64,000 nucleotides of DNA from Archangium violaceum (GCF_016859125.1 NZ_CP069338.1:2692501-2756500), one strand, 5' to 3'. Shown: positions 10,401 to 18,890, numbered from the stretch's first letter. The notes: generated from the letters alone by a model not told the origin. A program made the numbers and translations.

Positions 10401-10537
10401 TCCTGGTTCTCGATGCCGGCATCCGTGCCGTAGCTCCGGAAGCCGATGCGCCCCGGGGGCTCCCCCGCGCGCGCCACGTCGCCTCCCCAGCAAACGAGGA
10501 CCACCGCCAGGAACATGGCGAACCGATGCGACGACAT
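7409..10537 (-). CDS. Two-component propeller-type sensor histidine kinase
   Basis: About 1042 residues. A signal peptide or N-terminal anchor begins MSSHRFAMFLAVVLVCWG. A long periplasmic region of repeated WV/LW-x-G units (for example GLVWVGTSSGLGRF, RLWVGTGAGVHVV) forms Reg_prop beta-propeller blades. A Y_Y_Y-type domain follows (LSPGSYRLEVRARNGRG), then one membrane helix rich in Trp and Leu, HisKA (RLSHEINNPLTAIHNN) and HATPase (GSGLGLAICQQIV). This is the hybrid two-component architecture without its C-terminal REC/AraC module, so phosphate must go to a separate regulator. In Bacteroidetes such propellers sense oligosaccharides; the ligand here is unknown. The start at 10537 gives a proper signal peptide; the frame stays open to 10654. 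A promoter-like element lies 46-63 nt upstream. Confidence 0.9.
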   Translation of the reverse strand: MSSHRFAMFLAVVLVCWGGDVARAGEPPGRIGFRSYGTDAGIENQDMSWVFQDGEGFVWVCAADAMYRFDGERFERFGLEAGLPSPIVNDATLDAEGRLLLVTRGGVVRWDGSHFVSVPMNGVSSRVLRLRLDARKRMLVGSEDGLFVESEPGRFVLSPGWPGGAAQVLWVDASGALQVGSESRLLTRDVHGVWRSRRLPGPELRNILSIARDGQGRLWLSGDGWLLVQSREGGVLEERSHLLAGGLGAGHRLRVGRRGQLLVPNNRGLIVVEGERSGFLRLGLTERSARMWDVLEDEQGTLWVASLGVHRSVGRGLWTVHDSATGLPSSMIWGLDRGPDGTLWVGSDVGLSRGTPEGWVPVGLSGYSLKAVVVAPDGAVWAAGNPVGLHRYEPWSGRARTFAEADGYPARYTFDLHWEPDGTLWAATTSGLIRGVRIGEVWSFQMVLASKGMSFFGVERDAAGRLWAAGDGLHVREKGVFRRLGTAEGLRNDRVRYLAIRRDGRVCVSYDDPLGLSCFTYRDGRLVDGVHLDRNTGLHNGMVYFVGEDSVGRLWVGTGAGVHVVSADGVFEQFGASGGAPGDDCSGNSFHADPDGLVWVGTSSGLGRFEGAGYFGPAEPPRVVLLDTVLGSRSFPRPPPEGLESTLGESTLDVRLADLGAFDERRVEHEVRLVGLDDWHPTAGRSVRYSALSPGSYRLEVRARNGRGPWGPVVGFSLVVHPPWWAAWWARGLGVLLLGACVAGVVRWRGLALKRENVELERQVRARTAELERAREKVIQAEKLSAMGQLLARLSHEINNPLTAIHNNLPPVREYFEQLEEVLRLCRERLAAHPEDAGVVERLWKELDIDFVLQDTPEALEAMRHATERIRSIQEDLRAFLRGDRPRLELDDLNTLVHETAELVRRSLPRGARIDVRCGEVPRFPFHKGQLGQVLLNLMRNAFDAMGNEGQVRVSTDVRDGMVELVVADDGPGIPPEVRERIFEPFFSTKDVGKGSGLGLAICQQIVTENHGGTLVLDTSVARGACFRVRLPLATSRHAVAA

Positions 10538-10582
10538 GACTCCGGAAGCCTCTTCTGAAGCGGGGTGGCGCGGCTGTCGCTT

Positions 10583-10600
10583 CAGTATACGGGAAGACGG
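10583..10600 (-). promoter_or_regulatory. Promoter-like GTATACTG element upstream of propeller kinase
   Basis: On the minus strand this reads CCGTCTTCCCGTATACTG and contains TATACT, close to a sigma-70 -10 box. It lies 46 nt upstream of the kinase start, just after the stop of the preceding gene. It matches a second copy upstream of dnaN (12969-12986) at 17 of 18 positions. No good -35 box is visible. Confidence 0.4.
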
Positions 10601-10604
10601 AGGC

Positions 10605-11717
10605 TCAGCCCGAGACGGGGGGCTTGGAGGCGAGCGCCGACGCGGCGGACACATCGGGAGCCGAGGCCCTCCGGCGCCAACGGCCGTAGAGCTTCTTCGC
10701 TGGCAGTGCGAGCCCCAGCGACACCGCCAGTACAGAGAGCGCCAGGCCCAGCGCGGGCAGTACGTCCTGTGAGTGCCCCAACCAGCCCGCGAGGCTCGGG
10801 AAGGTGGACCAGCCGTACACGATGGGCAGGTGCACCACGTAGACCCAGAGCGACGCGCGGCCCACCGGGCCCAGCAGCCCGTCCAGCCGCGAGGGCAGCA
10901 GCATGGCCAGCCCCGCCACCACGGTCAGCAGGCCCACCCGCCACAGCACCAGCGTGGGAGCACCCCTCCCGGGGTCCCCGCCCCACAGCGTCATCAGCGC
11001 GAGCAGCACGGCGCCCGGGCCCATGAGGCACAACCAGTGCGGCACGCGCCTCACACCCGCGAGCCCCAACCCCGTGAAGCCGCCCAGGAAGAAGTACGCC
11101 GACCACGGGAAGAGCGGGAAGCTGGATGTCCTGCCCACCAGCGCCTGCTCCAGCGCCAGCGGCCACCCGCCCGCCTCCACCACCGCGCGCAACCCCGCGC
11201 TCACGCAGGGGAAGAGCACCGCCAGGAAGGCCAGCGCGGCCATCCGCGCCGCCCGCCCCTTCAGCAACGCCAGCACGCCCGCGCCCAGCAGCAGCGCCCC
11301 CGCCACGCCATGCAGCGCATCGAAGGCCAGGAAGTGCCGCCACACCGCCAGCTCCCCGGCGAACAGCGCTGGCAGCCCCCAACCGGGCCAACGTAACAGG
11401 TAGCCCCAGCCGAGCAGCAACCCCACGCGCGGCAGGTACCGGCGCAGCACGCGGGGGCCATGCGCGCCCGTGCGCCGCACCGTCGTCGCGAAGGCCCACC
11501 CGGCCACGAAGAGGAACAGCGGCGCCGTCACGGCCCGCATGGACCAGTACGCCCGCATGCCCGGGCCCCCGCGCGCCGCGTCCGACAGCACCGCGTCCAG
11601 CGTGTGGCCCATCACCATCGCGATGACGGCCACCGCCCGCGCACGGTCCAGCCCCGTGTCGCGGGGGCCTGGCACCGGGGCGGGCGGCGCGACGGCGGAA
11701 GGCTGGGAGCTGCTCAT
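10605..11717 (-). CDS. Polytopic membrane acyltransferase-like protein (HGSNAT/DUF1624-like)
   Basis: A 370-residue, strongly hydrophobic protein with roughly ten predicted membrane helices. The N-terminal segment GLDRARAVAVIAMVMGHTLD fits the 'D-RG-hydrophobic-H' signature of the heparan-glucosaminide N-acetyltransferase/acyltransferase-3-like membrane families. These move acyl groups across or onto cell-surface molecules. The region around LWVYVVHLPIVYGW near the C-terminus is also typical. The substrate cannot be deduced. It starts 17 nt after the end of dnaN on the same strand, so it may be read from the dnaN transcript. Family assignment moderate; membrane location confident. Confidence 0.7.
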   Translation of the reverse strand: MSSSQPSAVAPPAPVPGPRDTGLDRARAVAVIAMVMGHTLDAVLSDAARGGPGMRAYWSMRAVTAPLFLFVAGWAFATTVRRTGAHGPRVLRRYLPRVGLLLGWGYLLRWPGWGLPALFAGELAVWRHFLAFDALHGVAGALLLGAGVLALLKGRAARMAALAFLAVLFPCVSAGLRAVVEAGGWPLALEQALVGRTSSFPLFPWSAYFFLGGFTGLGLAGVRRVPHWLCLMGPGAVLLALMTLWGGDPGRGAPTLVLWRVGLLTVVAGLAMLLPSRLDGLLGPVGRASLWVYVVHLPIVYGWSTFPSLAGWLGHSQDVLPALGLALSVLAVSLGLALPAKKLYGRWRRRASAPDVSAASALASKPPVSG

Positions 11718-11734
11718 GGGTGCGACGACTTCGC

Positions 11735-12841
11735 TCAGACGCGCATCGGCATCACGACGGCCGTGAAGCTGCGGTCCCCCGGCGCGTGCAGCACGCCCGG
11801 GCTGTGCTCGTCACCCAGCTCGAAGGCCACCTCGTCCGTGTCCGTCACCGTCAGCACGTCGATGAGGTAGCGCGCGTTGAAGCCGATGGTGATGGGGGTG
11901 CCCCGGTAGGCGATGTCCAGCGCGTCCTTGGCCTCACCCAGGTCCGGGTTGTTCGCGGTGATGAGCAGCTGGTTCTCCGCCAGGCCCACGCGCACCGCGT
12001 AGCTCTTGTCCGCGCTCAGCAGCGCGATGCGCTTGAGGCCCTCGAGCAGCCGCGTCTTGGGCACCAGCACCGCCTTCTCCCCCTCCTTGGGGATGACGCG
12101 CTGGTACTCGGGGAACTGCCCGTCGATGAGCCGCATCACCATCGTCAGGCCCGTCTTCTTGAAGAGCGCCGAGTTCTCCGCGAACCCCAGGTGGCACTCC
12201 GCGTCCGGCGCCTCGTCCAGGAGCCTCTTGAGCTCCAAGAGGCCCTTGCGCGGGATGATGACACCACCCTTGAGCTTGAAGTCCCCCTGCAGCTCGCGCT
12301 CGATGAGCGAGAGGCGGTGACCGTCCGTGGCCACCATCCGCACCTTGCCGCCGGCCTGCGGCTCGAAGAAGACGCCGTTGAGGATGTAGCGCGTCTCGTC
12401 CGTGGAGATGGCGAACTGCGTCTTCTTGATCATCTCCAGCAGCGTGTTGCCCATCACCTGCACCAGCGGGGCGCTCTCCTCGCGCGGCAGCTTCGGGTAC
12501 TCCTCGGGCGCGGTGCCGACGATCTTGAAGTGCGCCGAGCCGCTCGAGATCTCCACGTAGTTGTTCGCCAGCTTCTTGAGCGTGACGTGGGCGTCCGGCA
12601 GGTTCTGGACGATGTCGAAGACGTACTTGGCGCTCAGCGTGACGGCGCCCGGCTTCACCACCTCGGCCGGGTGCTCGGAGACGATGCCGATCTCCAGGTC
12701 GAACGCCGTGACGGTCACCCCCGACTTGTGCGCCGTGACCAGCACGTTGGCCAGGATGGGCATCGTCGTCTTGCGCTCCACGATGCCCTGGGCGCGGTAG
12801 AGGGCCTTCTTCAGCTCGTCGGCGGCGATGCGGAATTCCAT
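11735..12841 (-). CDS. dnaN: DNA polymerase III beta subunit (sliding clamp)
   Basis: The ring-shaped processivity clamp that holds replicative polymerase on DNA. At 368 residues it matches the usual ~366. It starts MEFRIAADELKKAL, and the family segments TTMPILANVLV, FKIVGTAPEEYPKLP and DGHRLSLIE are clear. The C-terminus VMPMRV matches the conserved clamp C-terminal strand that helps form the binding cleft. The ATG at 12841 was chosen over an in-frame ATG 51 nt upstream because AAGGA sits about 9 nt before it and the N-terminus then aligns with the family. dnaA, recF and gyrB are not adjacent, unlike the classical origin cluster. A 17-nt gap leads to the membrane acyltransferase gene. Confidence 0.98.
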   Translation of the reverse strand: MEFRIAADELKKALYRAQGIVERKTTMPILANVLVTAHKSGVTVTAFDLEIGIVSEHPAEVVKPGAVTLSAKYVFDIVQNLPDAHVTLKKLANNYVEISSGSAHFKIVGTAPEEYPKLPREESAPLVQVMGNTLLEMIKKTQFAISTDETRYILNGVFFEPQAGGKVRMVATDGHRLSLIERELQGDFKLKGGVIIPRKGLLELKRLLDEAPDAECHLGFAENSALFKKTGLTMVMRLIDGQFPEYQRVIPKEGEKAVLVPKTRLLEGLKRIALLSADKSYAVRVGLAENQLLITANNPDLGEAKDALDIAYRGTPITIGFNARYLIDVLTVTDTDEVAFELGDEHSPGVLHAPGDRSFTAVVMPMRV

Positions 12842-12968
12842 CTCGGGGTCCTTGAAGAACCGGGGGGTTACGGGAAAGAACGGCGGCTCCATGGCCGCCC
12901 GAGGCGGATGTAGCCCGGGGGGGCCAAGCCGTCAACGAACCTGACGTCTGCGGTCATGCCGACTCGAC

Positions 12969-12986
12969 CAGTATACGGGGAGACGG
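12969..12986 (-). promoter_or_regulatory. Promoter-like GTATACTG element upstream of dnaN
   Basis: On the minus strand it reads CCGTCTCCCCGTATACTG, with TATACT as a -10 candidate 128 nt before the dnaN start. It is nearly identical to the element at 10583-10600. It overlaps one arm of the hairpin at 12976-13006. Confidence 0.4.
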
Positions 12987-13006
12987 GGACTTGAACTGCC
13001 TCCCCG
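12976..13006. other. Hairpin in the dnaN-msrB intergenic region
   Basis: A perfect 7-bp stem CGGGGAG/CTCCCCG encloses 17 nt. It lies between the divergent dnaN and msrB genes and overlaps the promoter-like element. The local TTGAAC superficially recalls a tRNA T-loop, but no cloverleaf forms. There is no T-tract, so a terminator is unlikely. Role unknown. Confidence 0.4.
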
Positions 13007-13112
13007 CGCACGGGCATACAGGTAGCACTTCATCCTACCGACCAGCCGACCGGTCGCTGCTTCCAGCCAGCCCCGCCCCCATAACTTAGGGCGGGCAGGA
13101 CGCGGAGGCGCC

Positions 13113-13562
13113 ATGCACGACAGGTTCTACAAGACCGACGACGAGTGGCGGGAGCAGCTCACCCCGGAGCAGTACCGGATCATGCGGCAGAAGGGCACGG
13201 AGCCCCCATTCACCGGCGCCTTCTGGAATCACCACGGCCGGGGCATCTACAGCTGCGCCGGCTGCGGCTGCACCCTCTTCTCCTCGAAGACGAAGTTCGA
13301 CTCGGGCACAGGCTGGCCCAGCTTCTGGGCGCCCATCAAGTCCAGCCACATCGCCCACCACGATGACCGCACCTTCCTGCACACCCGGACCGAGGCGTCG
13401 TGCAGCCGCTGCGGCGCCCACCTCGGCCACGTCTTCGATGACGGGCCGCCGCCCACCGGGCTGCGCTATTGCGTCAACTCGGCCGCCCTCGTCTTCGAGC
13501 CCGAGGAGCAGCTGCGCGCGGAGGAGCTCGGCGAGGAGCTCGGCGCCTTCGCCTCCGAATAA
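13113..13562 (+). CDS. msrB: Peptide-methionine (R)-S-oxide reductase
   Basis: Reduces the R epimer of methionine sulfoxide in proteins, repairing oxidative damage with thioredoxin as the usual reductant. The 149-residue protein has the complete MsrB fold signatures: TPEQYRIMRQKGTEPPFTG at the N-terminus, two zinc-binding pairs (CAGC and CSRC), GTGWPSFW, HLGHVFDDGP and the catalytic Cys in RYCVNSAAL. A short acidic tail follows the usual end. GGAGG is 4 nt before the ATG. No signal peptide, so cytosolic. It is divergent from dnaN. Confidence 0.97.
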   Translation: MHDRFYKTDDEWREQLTPEQYRIMRQKGTEPPFTGAFWNHHGRGIYSCAGCGCTLFSSKTKFDSGTGWPSFWAPIKSSHIAHHDDRTFLHTRTEASCSRCGAHLGHVFDDGPPPTGLRYCVNSAALVFEPEEQLRAEELGEELGAFASE

Positions 13563-13647
13563 CCCGGGCATGCGCCCCGCCAGGAACAGGAAGTGGTATC
13601 ACCCCGGGAGGCGGCGAGACCGCCGCGTCCCTTCCGGAGCCCGAACC

Positions 13648-14196
13648 ATGACCTCGAGTCATCCCCTCCTCTCCGCCGCCCTCGCGCTCGGCCTGCTCGC
13701 CGGCTGCAGCAACCGCACCACCCCCGAGCCCCGGCCCACCGAGTCCACCTCCGCACCCACCACCCAGCCCGCGCCCCTGATGGAAACGCCTCCCACCTCC
13801 AAGCCCGCCCCGTCCTCCTCCGCCTCGGCCGACGCCGCCGGGAAGCGGGGGCAGGCCCTCCCGACCGACGGCGCCGACACCGGCGCCCGGGACACCGCCG
13901 CCGCGAAGCCCGTGGTGTACCTGGTGAAGGACAGCGGGGTGCGCTGCATCACCGCGCCCTGCCCGTCCTATATCGCCACCCCGGTGGACCAGCCCGGCGC
14001 GGAGGGCATTCAGATCACCGATGTGGACCTCTCCGCGCTCGGCCTGCCCGAGGATCGGCGCGCCACCCTCCTCGAGTCCGTCCAGGGCCGCGGCGCCGGA
14101 CTCAAGGTGGAAGCCACGGTGGACACGGTGCCCAAGGCGGGCCCTGGTGGCGCCGCCACCGTGCTACGTGTCAAGAAGGTCGTCGAGGGCCGGTAG
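13648..14196 (+). CDS. Small putative lipoprotein
   Basis: A 182-residue protein of unknown function. The N-terminus MTSSHPLLSAALALGLLAGC has a lipobox LLAGC (Cys20), indicating lipid anchoring. A low-complexity Pro/Ser/Thr/Ala linker (about 22-80) follows. The compact C-terminal domain (about 90-182) contains two cysteines in VRCITAPCPSY and then ITDVDLSALGLPEDR. The open frame extends to 13363, but the upstream part overlaps msrB in another frame, so the start at 13648 is used. It may be the first gene of a plus-strand group with the two Ig-like surface proteins and a sensor kinase; the gap to the next start is 73 nt. Confidence 0.8.
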   Translation: MTSSHPLLSAALALGLLAGCSNRTTPEPRPTESTSAPTTQPAPLMETPPTSKPAPSSSASADAAGKRGQALPTDGADTGARDTAAAKPVVYLVKDSGVRCITAPCPSYIATPVDQPGAEGIQITDVDLSALGLPEDRRATLLESVQGRGAGLKVEATVDTVPKAGPGGAATVLRVKKVVEGR

Positions 14197-14269
14197 TCCC
14201 CCCGTCCCACATCCTCCCGGAAGGAGCCTCCTGCCTCCCTCCGGGTTCACCGGCAGGGGGGCTTCCGTC

Positions 14270-16519
14270 ATGATGGGGCGAGTGGTCATCACACCCCATG
14301 TCATGCGCGCGGCCCGGGGGCTCCTCGGACTGCTGGCCCTGCCGTACCTCCTGCTCGCCGGCTCCGCCCACGCGGTGCCGTCTCCCCGGCTGGAGGCCTC
14401 ACCACGCCAGCTCCTCTCCGGACGCGACACCCGCTCCACCCTCACCCTTTCCGGGCTGCCCGCCGACGCGCGCCTCGCGTGCAGCACGGGCCGGCTCCTC
14501 TCCACGCGGCGCTCCGCCTCCGACACGCTCGAGGCCACCTTCGCCCCGCCGCGCGCCGAGACCCTCGCGCCCATCCTCTGCGCCGCGGTGTCCCCCTCCT
14601 CGGGCGCCCTGGCCACCGTGGTGCTCGAGGTGCAGCGCCGCCAGGTGTTGCCACTCACCGGGCTCCCGCCCCTGGGCCGCGTGGAGGTCCGCATCGGAGA
14701 CACCCTCTACGGCCCCGTGCGCGCCAACGCCCAGGGACAGGCCGAGGTGTCCGTGCTCCTCGGCCCCACCCACACCCAGGCCACCGTGACGACCACGGAG
14801 CCCGGCCAGCCGGCACGGCACAAGGCCCTGCCGCTCCCCGTGTCGTCCCGGCCCGTGGTGCTGCTGATCAGCGCGGAGTCCTCCCTCGAGGCAGACGGCG
14901 TGCACGGCGTGCGCGTCTGGACTTTCGGCATCGACGGTCAGGGTGCGCCGCTGGACACCCCGCCGTCCTTCTCGCGGAGCGGAGGCACCTTCGAGCCCCA
15001 GCGCGTGGCACCCGGTGTCCACGTGGGCACCTTCGTTCCCCTCCCCCGGGCCTCCCCGGGCGAGGCGGTGCTCACCGCCCAGTCGGGGGGTGGGGAGTCC
15101 TCCTCCGTCCGCGTGGAACTGAGGCCCGGCGTGAAGCCCGTGCTCACCCTGGAGGCCGTCACGCGCGAGTTGCTCGCGGATGGGCGCTCGGGCACGGACG
15201 TCACCGTGAGCGTCCATGACGAGCGGGGACGCGCGCTGCCCGGTCAACCCGTCCGGCTCCAGGCCACGCGCGGCGAGGTGGCCCCCCTGCAGGATCGCGG
15301 AGATGGCACCTATCTGGCGCGCTACCGAGCTCCCGTCGGCGGAGGAGAGGCGCGGCTCGACGCCCTCCTCGATGGCGCGCCCCCGGCCTCGCTCGCCCTG
15401 ACGCTGCGCCCTCCTCCACGGCTCACCCTGGAGCCGAGCACGCACGAGCTGCCCGCGGATGGCGCGACGCGGCTCGAGCTCCACCTCACCGCCCGCGACG
15501 CGAAAGGCGCCCTCGTTCCGGAAGGGACGGAGGTGTCCCTCTCCACCACGCTCGGCACGGTGCCCGCCTCCGTGAGAATGCGCGAGGGCCAGGCCACCGT
15601 CGAGCTGGTGGCGGGCCGCAAGGCCGGCGAGGCGCGCGTCGAGGCCCGCTGGGGGGAGGAGCTCGCCCGCGCCACCGTGCGGCTCGTCCCCGGCCCCCCC
15701 GCCCGCCTGCGCGTGCGCCCCGAGGAGCGCGCGGTGCTCTGCGACGGCCAGGACAGCGCACAGGTGCACCTCCTCGTCGAGGACGCCAACGGCAACCCTC
15801 TGGACGGCGTGCCCATCACCCTGAGCGCGGCGGGCACCCAGGCCGAGCACGGACACTTCGAGCGCGTGGCGTCGCTCGGCGGGGGCGAGTTCGTCACCCG
15901 CTTCCATGCGCCCTCCCGATGCGAGGGCGGCGTGGCCACCCTGCTCGCCGCGGCCGGCGAGGCCCGGGGGGATGCCCGGCTCACCCTCGGCTCGCGCACG
16001 CCCCGGGGCTTCACCGTGCGGCTCGGCGCGCAGAGCAACCTCGGCCGGCTGGTGCAGCCCGCCCTGGAGCTGGAGGGAGACGTACGGCCCTACGCGTTCG
16101 GCGAGCGGCTCGCCGCCAGCGCCTCGCTCCAGGTGGCCCATGGAGGCTTCTCCCTGAGCGGCGAGAGCACGGCGCACGAGTCCTTCGAGCTGTCCGGCAC
16201 CGCCCTCACCACCACCCTGTCCGCCGGTGCGCGTTGGCTCGTGCCCCTCGGGGGCCCGCTCTCCGCCTATGCCGGCGCCGGGCTCGACGCGCACCTCGTC
16301 AGCATCACCTGGCGCCTCAGCCTGGATCAGGGCGGCGCCCAGCGCCTGCTCACCCCCGTGCTCGGTGGGCACGCGCGGCTCGGACTCACCTGGGCGTACG
16401 GACCGGGTGAGCTCGTGCTGCAGGGGCGCTATGGCCTCGCCCGGCTCCCCGCGGGCAATACCTTCCAGGGCCCCATCGGCGGGCTCTCCACTTCACTCGG
16501 CTACCGGTTCCCGCTCTGA
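14270..16519 (+). CDS. Secreted Ig-like (invasin/Big_1-type) protein with C-terminal barrel-like domain
   Basis: About 749 residues. The N-terminal hydrophobic stretch ends in AGSAHA, a good signal-peptidase site. The middle holds several Ig-like repeats with the invasin-type pattern, for example VTRELLADGRSGTDVTVSV and LVEDANGNPLDGVPITLSA. The last ~170 residues are Gly/aromatic-rich with alternating strands and end GYRFPL, which suggests an outer-membrane or barrel-like domain. Start 14270 was chosen for the upstream AGGGGG; 14273 and 14303 are in-frame alternatives. The next gene follows after 15 nt. The whole suggests a surface-exposed structural or adhesion protein. Ligand unknown. Confidence 0.8.
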   Translation: MMGRVVITPHVMRAARGLLGLLALPYLLLAGSAHAVPSPRLEASPRQLLSGRDTRSTLTLSGLPADARLACSTGRLLSTRRSASDTLEATFAPPRAETLAPILCAAVSPSSGALATVVLEVQRRQVLPLTGLPPLGRVEVRIGDTLYGPVRANAQGQAEVSVLLGPTHTQATVTTTEPGQPARHKALPLPVSSRPVVLLISAESSLEADGVHGVRVWTFGIDGQGAPLDTPPSFSRSGGTFEPQRVAPGVHVGTFVPLPRASPGEAVLTAQSGGGESSSVRVELRPGVKPVLTLEAVTRELLADGRSGTDVTVSVHDERGRALPGQPVRLQATRGEVAPLQDRGDGTYLARYRAPVGGGEARLDALLDGAPPASLALTLRPPPRLTLEPSTHELPADGATRLELHLTARDAKGALVPEGTEVSLSTTLGTVPASVRMREGQATVELVAGRKAGEARVEARWGEELARATVRLVPGPPARLRVRPEERAVLCDGQDSAQVHLLVEDANGNPLDGVPITLSAAGTQAEHGHFERVASLGGGEFVTRFHAPSRCEGGVATLLAAAGEARGDARLTLGSRTPRGFTVRLGAQSNLGRLVQPALELEGDVRPYAFGERLAASASLQVAHGGFSLSGESTAHESFELSGTALTTTLSAGARWLVPLGGPLSAYAGAGLDAHLVSITWRLSLDQGGAQRLLTPVLGGHARLGLTWAYGPGELVLQGRYGLARLPAGNTFQGPIGGLSTSLGYRFPL

Positions 16520-16534
16520 CGAAAGGAGACACGG

Positions 16535-18880
16535 ATGCGCTCCCGTACCGTGGAAGGCTCTTGGCTCCGGCGCTCGCCCGGCCCGCTCCCGCTCGCATGG
16601 CTCCTGGTCTGCGTGCTCTCCTGCGGCACCCGCTCCGACACGCCGCGCCTGGAGAAGGTGTCTCCCGAGAGCGGGCCCTTCGGCGCCCCCGAGCGCCTGA
16701 CGCTCAGCGGTGCCTTCGCGCCGGATCTGTCGGTGGACCTGGGCTCGACGAAGGAGCCCCCCTCGCTGGAGAACCGCTTCGAGGTGCGCATCGGCCCCGA
16801 GCGCGCCTATGGCGTGCAATTCGTCTCCCGCGACTCGCTCGAGGCCACCGCTCCGGCCACCCTTCCCCCGGGCCAACACGACATCACCGTCACCGATGCC
16901 CAGGGCCGCTCCGCCACCCTGCCCGGCGCCTTCACGGTCATCGACCGGGACGTGCAGCGCCTCGTCTTCGTCACCTCGATACGCTGGGCCCACCCCGAGC
17001 AGTGGACGGAGGCCATCCGCCTCGAGCTGAGGGACGACGATGGCCTGCCCACCCCCACCTCCACCCCGCGCACCCTGAGCATCGCCAGCGACTCGAAGAC
17101 CGGCCTCGTCGCCCTGTTGGGCCAGGAGCAGACGGCCGAGGCCGAGCTGGTGGTGACGCTCGCGCCCGGAGAGTCGGGGGTGGACCTCATGTACAAGGAC
17201 ACCACGCCGGGCTACCACACGCTCAAGTCCAACAGCGGCCAGCTCGATTCCATTACCCAGACGGTGGCGGTGGGACGGTTCGGCCCCCCCACCGCGGTGC
17301 GCTTCACCCGGGTGCCCCTCTCGCCCCTGGTGGCCGGACAGCCCGTGCCGCTCGGCGTGGAGGTGCTGGACTCCAGCGGAGGCCCGGCCTCGCTCCCGGC
17401 CAAGGGCCTCCAGCTCGACCTGCGTACCACCTCTCCCGGCGGCGGCCTGGCCGTCGACACGTCCGACGCGTACCACCCGACCCTCTCCCTCACCATGCAG
17501 GAAGCGGGGACCCTGTCCCTGCTCTACAAGGACACGCGCAGCGCGGCGGAGGTGCTCCTGTCGGTGAGGGCGATCAACCAGGACACCCTCACCGAGCTGG
17601 AGCCCCATGCGGTGGGCATCGAGGTGAAGCCCGGACCCGTCCGCCGCCTGGAGGTTCAGCGCTCCGGCTCCGGCCCCCTGCAGGTGGGCATCGCCGAGCA
17701 CTTCGTCATCCAGGCGCTCGATGAGTGGGGCAACCGCACGCACGACACCGAGGAGGTGCTGCTGAAATCCGACCCCTTCGATCCGGGCTTCTCGCTGAGC
17801 AGCGTGGTGCTCGAGGAGGGCAAGGCCGCCTTCGACGCCGAGTTCACCCGGGTGCAGACGGTGAAGGTGGTGGCCACCTACCGAAGCGTGGCCGGCGTGA
17901 CCGGCGCCTCGCAGGAGTTCTCCATTCTCGGAGGCCGGCCCACGCGCCTGGAGGTGTCGCCCGTGCAGGGGCCCCAGCGCGCGGGCGAGCCCTTCGAACT
18001 CACCATCAAGGCACTGGACCGCTTCGGCAACCCCTCGGAGACGTCCATGTCCGTGACGCTCTCCGCCGCCGGCGTCCCCGAGGGCGCGCTGAGCCCCACC
18101 ACCACCGGCATCTTCACGGGCTCCATCCAACTCCCGGTGACACTGACCACCGCCGTGGAGGAGACCCACCTGGAGCTCGTCGAGGGCACGCCCGAGGAGC
18201 CCGGAGAGCTGCGCACCTCCACCGGAGGCTTCGCCGTGCGCCCTGGCGCCACGCGGCGCTTCGTGGTGGAGGACACGCCGGGCGCGCAGAAGGCGGGCGT
18301 GCCCTTCCGGGTGCGCATCCGCGCGGTGGACGCCCATGGCAACACCACCCGGGACGTGTACACCCTGAAGCTCGGCGCCGAGAACATCGACGGCAGCCGC
18401 GTCACGCCCTCCACCTTCAGCGGCTTCCAGGGCCAGGCCGACGTGGACCTCACCGTGACGCAGTCCCACCCCGGCACGCGGGTGACCGTCGTCTCCGGAG
18501 ACCTCCAGGGGCAGCAGGCCGGCACCTTCGACATCCACCCCGGCGCCCTCGTCCGCTTCGACGTCCAGGCGCCGGACTGCATCGTGGAGAGGGACCGGTG
18601 GAAGCTCACCCTGCGGGCGCTCGACACGTGGGGCAACGTCGTCACCTCGTACACGGGGACGGCCCGGCTCACGGTGACGCCGTTCGGCAACATCTCCCCC
18701 ATCACCACGCAGGCCTTCAGCGCGGGCACCACCACCGAGCCGAACGTCATCATCAGCGAGCTGGCGGGCAAGACGCCCCACGACTGTCTGCTGGTCACCG
18801 CCACCGATGTCACGGACAACAGCAAGTCGGGCTCGGCCTGCATCAGCCTGCAGGCGAGCTGCCCGGCGCCGGTGAAGTGA
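16535..18880 (+). CDS. Lipoprotein with IPT/TIG and Ig-like repeats
   Basis: A 781-residue extracytoplasmic protein. Its N-terminus has a basic region, a hydrophobic stretch and a lipobox-like VLSCG. An IPT/TIG-like domain follows (LEKVSPESGPFGAPERLTL to DITVTDAQGRSATLPGAF). At least four Ig-like units then recur with 'A-x-D-x-W/F-G-N' turns (ALDEWGNRTHD, ALDRFGNPSET, AVDAHGNTTRD, ALDTWGNVVTS), the hallmark of Big_1-type repeats. The ATG is preceded by GAAAGGAG. It lies 15 nt after the previous surface protein and 10 nt before a sensor kinase, so the three are almost certainly co-transcribed. Probable cell-surface scaffold; no enzymatic motif seen. Confidence 0.82.
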   Translation: MRSRTVEGSWLRRSPGPLPLAWLLVCVLSCGTRSDTPRLEKVSPESGPFGAPERLTLSGAFAPDLSVDLGSTKEPPSLENRFEVRIGPERAYGVQFVSRDSLEATAPATLPPGQHDITVTDAQGRSATLPGAFTVIDRDVQRLVFVTSIRWAHPEQWTEAIRLELRDDDGLPTPTSTPRTLSIASDSKTGLVALLGQEQTAEAELVVTLAPGESGVDLMYKDTTPGYHTLKSNSGQLDSITQTVAVGRFGPPTAVRFTRVPLSPLVAGQPVPLGVEVLDSSGGPASLPAKGLQLDLRTTSPGGGLAVDTSDAYHPTLSLTMQEAGTLSLLYKDTRSAAEVLLSVRAINQDTLTELEPHAVGIEVKPGPVRRLEVQRSGSGPLQVGIAEHFVIQALDEWGNRTHDTEEVLLKSDPFDPGFSLSSVVLEEGKAAFDAEFTRVQTVKVVATYRSVAGVTGASQEFSILGGRPTRLEVSPVQGPQRAGEPFELTIKALDRFGNPSETSMSVTLSAAGVPEGALSPTTTGIFTGSIQLPVTLTTAVEETHLELVEGTPEEPGELRTSTGGFAVRPGATRRFVVEDTPGAQKAGVPFRVRIRAVDAHGNTTRDVYTLKLGAENIDGSRVTPSTFSGFQGQADVDLTVTQSHPGTRVTVVSGDLQGQQAGTFDIHPGALVRFDVQAPDCIVERDRWKLTLRALDTWGNVVTSYTGTARLTVTPFGNISPITTQAFSAGTTTEPNVIISELAGKTPHDCLLVTATDVTDNSKSGSACISLQASCPAPVK

Positions 18881-18890
18881 GCCCGAGTCC

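Noticed and set aside
12960-13035. Possible tRNA on the minus strand (TTCAA-containing stem-loop)
   Set aside because: The T-arm and acceptor stem do not pair in tRNA geometry and no anticodon arm can be placed.
13363-13647. N-terminal extension of the small lipoprotein ORF
   Set aside because: Overlaps msrB in another frame and would bury the lipoprotein signal peptide.
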